From TMED78 sp036337035 (lineage in GTDB: Bacteria; Pseudomonadota; Gammaproteobacteria; Steroidobacterales; Rariloculaceae), in contig JAYZFC010000005.1 of NCBI GenBank assembly GCA_036337035.1, forward strand, positions 1 through 64,000: a DNA stretch of 64,000 nt. The letters are read 5' to 3'. Each line of letters opens with the position of its first letter. Position 1 is the first letter of the stretch. Shown piece by piece: positions 61,158 to 64,000 of the stretch. The translations under genes and the position numbers were made by a program. The notes beneath the pieces were generated by a model that saw only the letters and a list, made by a program, of their open reading frames with translations, ran no database searches and had not been told where the DNA came from.

Positions 61158-62192
61158 TTATAAAGTACAATTATATGGTTTAATGATCTCACCAGCCACC
61201 CAAATCCATGTTGCTTCTAGGATAACTGGCTCCGTAAAATTTTCAGAATCATAAGTAGTTGCTAACCAACTTAAAGTATTCCTATCCTCGCTTAAACTAA
61301 ATGTTTCTAACATCTTTGCATCAGGGCTTAATGGCGTCCCTCTATCATCAAAAAAAGGATATTGTATATTGGTAGTTTCAACAATTAATGTATTTTCATC
61401 CTGCCAACTTGCTATAGAAGTACCCATATGAGGGAAATCCTGGTTAGTAGAAATTTCAGTATGATTTAGATGAAATACCCTTTTACCATCCCATTCCTCT
61501 AAATACATTATGATATTTTCTCCTTCCTTCTTTAATTCTATCGGATAAGGACTATCCATTGCAGGAGCAACCCCAGGAGGTATACAGCCCAAGGCAAGAT
61601 CATCTGTTAATGGATTCCATGAAGCTTTGAATGTTGCAGCTTTTGGTGTTAATGGCCAATCGTGTATACCAGTATTCGTATTGGGCCTTGTTAAAGGCGT
61701 CCAAACCTTAAAAAAACCTGAAGAATTATCTCTTGCGTATTGTTCTGCTTCTGAAGAAATAGGCAAGGAAAATAGATCATCACTATTGCCTATAAAATTT
61801 CTAGCAATATTAGGATGGATTGCTACCAAGCCCATTGATGATGAGGAGATAGTAACTGCTAACATCTCATTTAGGCCGTGTCTAGAAATTGCTCCAACAA
61901 TATTAATTTTTTCGCCTATCTCTATATTATCTCTCGCAATACCAAACCTTTGTAAAGTATTTATTGAGCCAGCTTCCATATCCCAAATGCTGCTATTTCC
62001 ATCAGAATCATATACTCTAACATTAAGAAAAACATGGGGATTTTTCCAATCAACTGACACTATTTCACCTTCTATTGTGATCATATTTTCTAAATCATAG
62101 AAAGCTGAAGCAGAATGATGGGAATGAGAAAAATTTCCAAAAAGAAATGGGCAGAAAGAAACTAAAAACAATCTAAAGTAAAAACTACTCAT
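61158..62192 (-). CDS. DUF6152 family exported protein, copy 2
   Basis: A 344-residue paralogue of the protein at 26056-27087. A signal peptide of about 26 residues precedes HHSASAFYD, so the mature protein probably begins with His. The DUF6152 core has VSVDWKNPHVFLNV with the NPH motif, SIWDMEAGSINTLQRFG and IEIGEKINIVGA. A C-terminal region follows (DWPLTPKAATFKASWNPLTD, YPIELKKEGENIIMYLEEWDGKRVFHL in two parts, VETTNIQYPFFDDRGTPLS). The start overlaps dsbC by 8 bases and the exported FAH gene follows by 30 bases, which suggests a joint envelope function (inference). Function is unknown. Confidence 0.8.
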   Translation of the reverse strand: MSSFYFRLFLVSFCPFLFGNFSHSHHSASAFYDLENMITIEGEIVSVDWKNPHVFLNVRVYDSDGNSSIWDMEAGSINTLQRFGIARDNIEIGEKINIVGAISRHGLNEMLAVTISSSSMGLVAIHPNIARNFIGNSDDLFSLPISSEAEQYARDNSSGFFKVWTPLTRPNTNTGIHDWPLTPKAATFKASWNPLTDDLALGCIPPGVAPAMDSPYPIELKKEGENIIMYLEEWDGKRVFHLNHTEISTNQDFPHMGTSIASWQDENTLIVETTNIQYPFFDDRGTPLSPDAKMLETFSLSEDRNTLSWLATTYDSENFTEPVILEATWIWVAGEIIKPYNCTL

Positions 62193-62910
62193 ATAAAATA
62201 GACTCTAATTTAGTTAGTAACTCAATTGGTGATAGATATCCACCAAGATGAGTCCCTGATGATGAATAAATTGCAGGTGTGCCAATTACTCCTACTTTTT
62301 TGCCTAATTGATAATGCTCAGCAACTGGCGTTTCATCGCATGTACCTAAATCTAAATCATCACCTAGCTTTGCTTTTGTCAATAAACTGTTTCTCTCAGA
62401 ATTTCCTGAGCACCATACTTTCTCAGCTTTATACCAAGAATCTGTATCTGGTCCTGTTCTTGGATAAAATAGATATTGAACTTTTATACCCAGATCATTC
62501 ACCATATCTATCTCACTATGAAATTTACGACAATAGCCACAATCAAGATCTGTGAAAATTGTTATTACATGCTTAACATTCTCTGATGATGGGGAAAAAA
62601 TTATAGACTGAGCTTGATCAACTTCTGACAAAATTCCACGCCTTGCAATTTCTCTTTTATTTTCTGATAAATTTACATTGAAATGTAAATCAAATAATTC
62701 ACCCTGAAAAACATATCTTCCGTTGTGACTAATATAAGCAACATTAGAATTCACTATAACCTCATAGACGCCAGCAACAGGGCTATCCGAAATAGACGAA
62801 ACATTTATTTCAGGAAATAAATCTGCAATCTGCTCCTTAGAAAGCATTTCGCTATCTTGTGCCCAGCAAATATTAGAAATAAGAAAAATCAACGCAAAAA
62901 AATTCTTCAT
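62185..62910 (-). CDS. dsbC: Periplasmic disulfide isomerase DsbC
   Basis: DsbC reshuffles wrong disulfides in exported proteins. From the ATG at 62910 it has 241 residues: a signal peptide ending near CWAQ, an N-terminal dimerisation domain, and a thioredoxin-like domain. The active site is Cys124-Gly-Tyr-Cys127 (DLDCGYCRKFH), a structural pair is Cys167/Cys191, and the cis-proline is Pro212 (IGTPAI). The CGYC motif and the dimer domain mark DsbC. A TTG at 62916 is an alternative start; neither start has a strong Shine-Dalgarno. xerD lies upstream, as in E. coli. Confidence 0.94.
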   Translation of the reverse strand: MKNFFALIFLISNICWAQDSEMLSKEQIADLFPEINVSSISDSPVAGVYEVIVNSNVAYISHNGRYVFQGELFDLHFNVNLSENKREIARRGILSEVDQAQSIIFSPSSENVKHVITIFTDLDCGYCRKFHSEIDMVNDLGIKVQYLFYPRTGPDTDSWYKAEKVWCSGNSERNSLLTKAKLGDDLDLGTCDETPVAEHYQLGKKVGVIGTPAIYSSSGTHLGGYLSPIELLTKLESILYE

Positions 62911-62975
62911 ATTCAATTACAGTATCTCACATAAAAATTTAATAAATATTCTCATATAGATAGAGTAATATCAAA

Positions 62976-63911
62976 CTACCCCCTAGGATGATGTTTAGAA
63001 TGAAGGTCTTTCATTCGTTCTTTTGCAATATGAGTATATATTTGCGTTGTTGAAATATCGCTATGGCCTAATAAGAGCTGAACTATTCTCAAGTCGGCAC
63101 CATGATTAAGTAAATGAGTAGCAAAAGCATGGCGTAAAGTATGAGGTGATAATTTTTTTTTGATTCCAGCTTGATTTGCGTATCTTTTTACAATGTGCCA
63201 AAAAGCCTGTCTACTCATATGATCACTAGATCTTGTTGGAAATAAATAGTCTGTCTGGCGACCATTTAAAATCTCTAAACGACCCAAAGCTATATATTTA
63301 TTTAACCAAACAATTGATTCATCGCCCATTGGTACAAGTCTTTCTCGATTTCCCTTACCAACTATTCTTATAACCTGCTGATTAAAGTTTACCTGACTCA
63401 TCATTAAATTAGTCAACTCTGACACCCTCACTCCCGTGGCATATAATAATTCAAGCATTGCCTTATCTCTACTTCCGAGGGGTTTTTCATAATCTGGTTT
63501 GTTTAATATTTCCTCTACTTCTCTTTCTGTCAGAGACTCAGGTAAATGCCTACCTATTTTTGGCATATCAACTTGCAAAGTAGGGTCCTCTTTAATTACT
63601 TTTTCTCTTAATAGAAACCTAAAAAATTGTCGGAAAGTAGATATCTTTCTAGCTGAAGATTTTGGCTTAGCTCCAGCAGACAGTTCTTCAGAAAGATAAT
63701 CTAATATATCAATTCTGCTAACATTAGCTAAATTAATATTTTTATTAATCAAGAAGTTTTTTAATAGATTTAAGTCTGTTCTATATGAACATAAAGTATT
63801 ATCAGAAAGGCCTTTTTCCATCCAAATAGAATCAAGAAAACGCTCAATTAGAACTTTATCATCATTCAATAAATTATCTTTTTTTTGTCCTTTTTTATTA
63901 TTACTATTCAT
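62976..63911 (-). CDS. xerD: Tyrosine recombinase XerD
   Basis: XerD with XerC resolves chromosome dimers at dif under FtsK control. The 311-residue protein has an N-terminal SAM-like DNA-binding domain (about 20-105) and the catalytic domain with the complete set Arg162 (TGVRVSEL), Lys186 (GKGNRER), His257 and Arg260 (SPHTLRHAFATHLL), His283 (LLGHSDISTTQIY) and Tyr292. XerD rather than XerC is favoured by the neighbouring dsbC and by LPESLTEREVEEIL. The first 15 or so residues are lysine- and asparagine-rich and the start may lie slightly further in. Confidence 0.93.
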   Translation of the reverse strand: MNSNNKKGQKKDNLLNDDKVLIERFLDSIWMEKGLSDNTLCSYRTDLNLLKNFLINKNINLANVSRIDILDYLSEELSAGAKPKSSARKISTFRQFFRFLLREKVIKEDPTLQVDMPKIGRHLPESLTEREVEEILNKPDYEKPLGSRDKAMLELLYATGVRVSELTNLMMSQVNFNQQVIRIVGKGNRERLVPMGDESIVWLNKYIALGRLEILNGRQTDYLFPTRSSDHMSRQAFWHIVKRYANQAGIKKKLSPHTLRHAFATHLLNHGADLRIVQLLLGHSDISTTQIYTHIAKERMKDLHSKHHPRG

Positions 63912-64000
63912 TTATAAACTTAATTATTTGTTTTTTTTTATGCTCTATGTTAATGAATATATAGAAAGAAAAAAAATAAAGCTATACTATTAGCAAAACT

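Noticed and set aside
61627..62100. Long antisense open frames, for example 61627-62100 plus, 8764-9195 plus and 59045-59368 plus
   Set aside because: They lie fully inside well-supported genes on the other strand, show no family motif, and are typical shadow frames in AT-rich coding sequence.
63912..64000. Promoter of a plus-strand gene at the window end (TATACT near 63983)
   Set aside because: Only a -10-like hexamer in very AT-rich DNA, with no gene visible inside the window.
1..64000. CRISPR arrays, insertion sequences, prophage or integron features
   Set aside because: No repeated spaced units, transposase or phage-type genes were seen. The only recombinase is the chromosomal XerD.

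Overview
The window is an AT-rich (by eye about one third G+C), very compact stretch of a gammaproteobacterial chromosome. Recognisable gammaproteobacterial gene orders are nrdR-ribD-ribE-ribB-ribH-nusB-thiL, queA-tgt-yajC-secD-secF, ndk-rlmN-rodZ-hisS-yfgM-bamB-der, xseA divergent from guaB-guaA, and suhB divergent from trmJ. Small intergenic gaps, missing members of usual clusters (no pilW or ispG beside rodZ, no pgpA after thiL, no hscBA/fdx/iscR with iscS), a TonB-dependent receptor, DUF6152 proteins and an exported FAH-family protein suggest a streamlined marine heterotroph, SAR86-like or a similar oligotrophic lineage. The lineage is an inference. I see no phage, insertion sequence, plasmid, CRISPR or rRNA gene, and there is one tRNA gene. 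No gene-free stretch exceeds 300 bases.

Layout. 1-92: the start of an exported protein (minus). 279-4430: parE-parC. 4503-7936: a peroxide-defence locus, with a rubrerythrin / Fe-S CCG protein / DUF3501 operon divergent from oxyR, followed by xseB. 8250-14836: glyA-nrdR and the riboflavin, nusB and thiL operon. 14897-22656: ettA, purL, a DUF1820 gene, and a quinone D-lactate dehydrogenase that appears to start at ATT. 22734-27691: fluoride channel, TonB receptor, terminator, DUF6152 protein, lytic-transglycosylase-like lipoprotein. 27748-31348: metY-metX (direct homocysteine synthesis) and an orphan TRAP binding protein. 31505-32923: mltF, which appears to start at CTG. 32907-41337: a minus-strand run from guaB-guaA through less known genes (ATP-grasp, SOUL, arsC-like, unknown W-rich protein, esterase, beta-propeller, Ogt-like, tadA). 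41443-43920: xseA and a second MetX-family enzyme of serine O-succinyltransferase type. 44015-53653: trmJ-iscS-(divergent IscU-like)-iscA-ndk-rlmN-rodZ-hisS-yfgM-bamB-der. 53726-59859: suhB and queA-tgt-yajC-secD-secF. 59906-59991: tRNA-Leu(CAA). 60009-63911: xerD-dsbC-DUF6152-exported FAH.

How it fits together. Most of the window is housekeeping: DNA topology, riboflavin and purine synthesis, tRNA modification, protein export and outer-membrane assembly. The accessory part is mainly envelope-directed: TonB receptor, two DUF6152 proteins, exported FAH, lipoproteins and DsbC. I found no clearly new multi-gene system. The items most worth a second look are the OxyR/Fur-type control region of the rubrerythrin cassette, the cysteine-poor IscU homologue in a minimal isc operon, the predicted N-terminal histidine of both DUF6152 proteins, the terminator only 12 bases before a start codon, and the ATT and CTG start codons.
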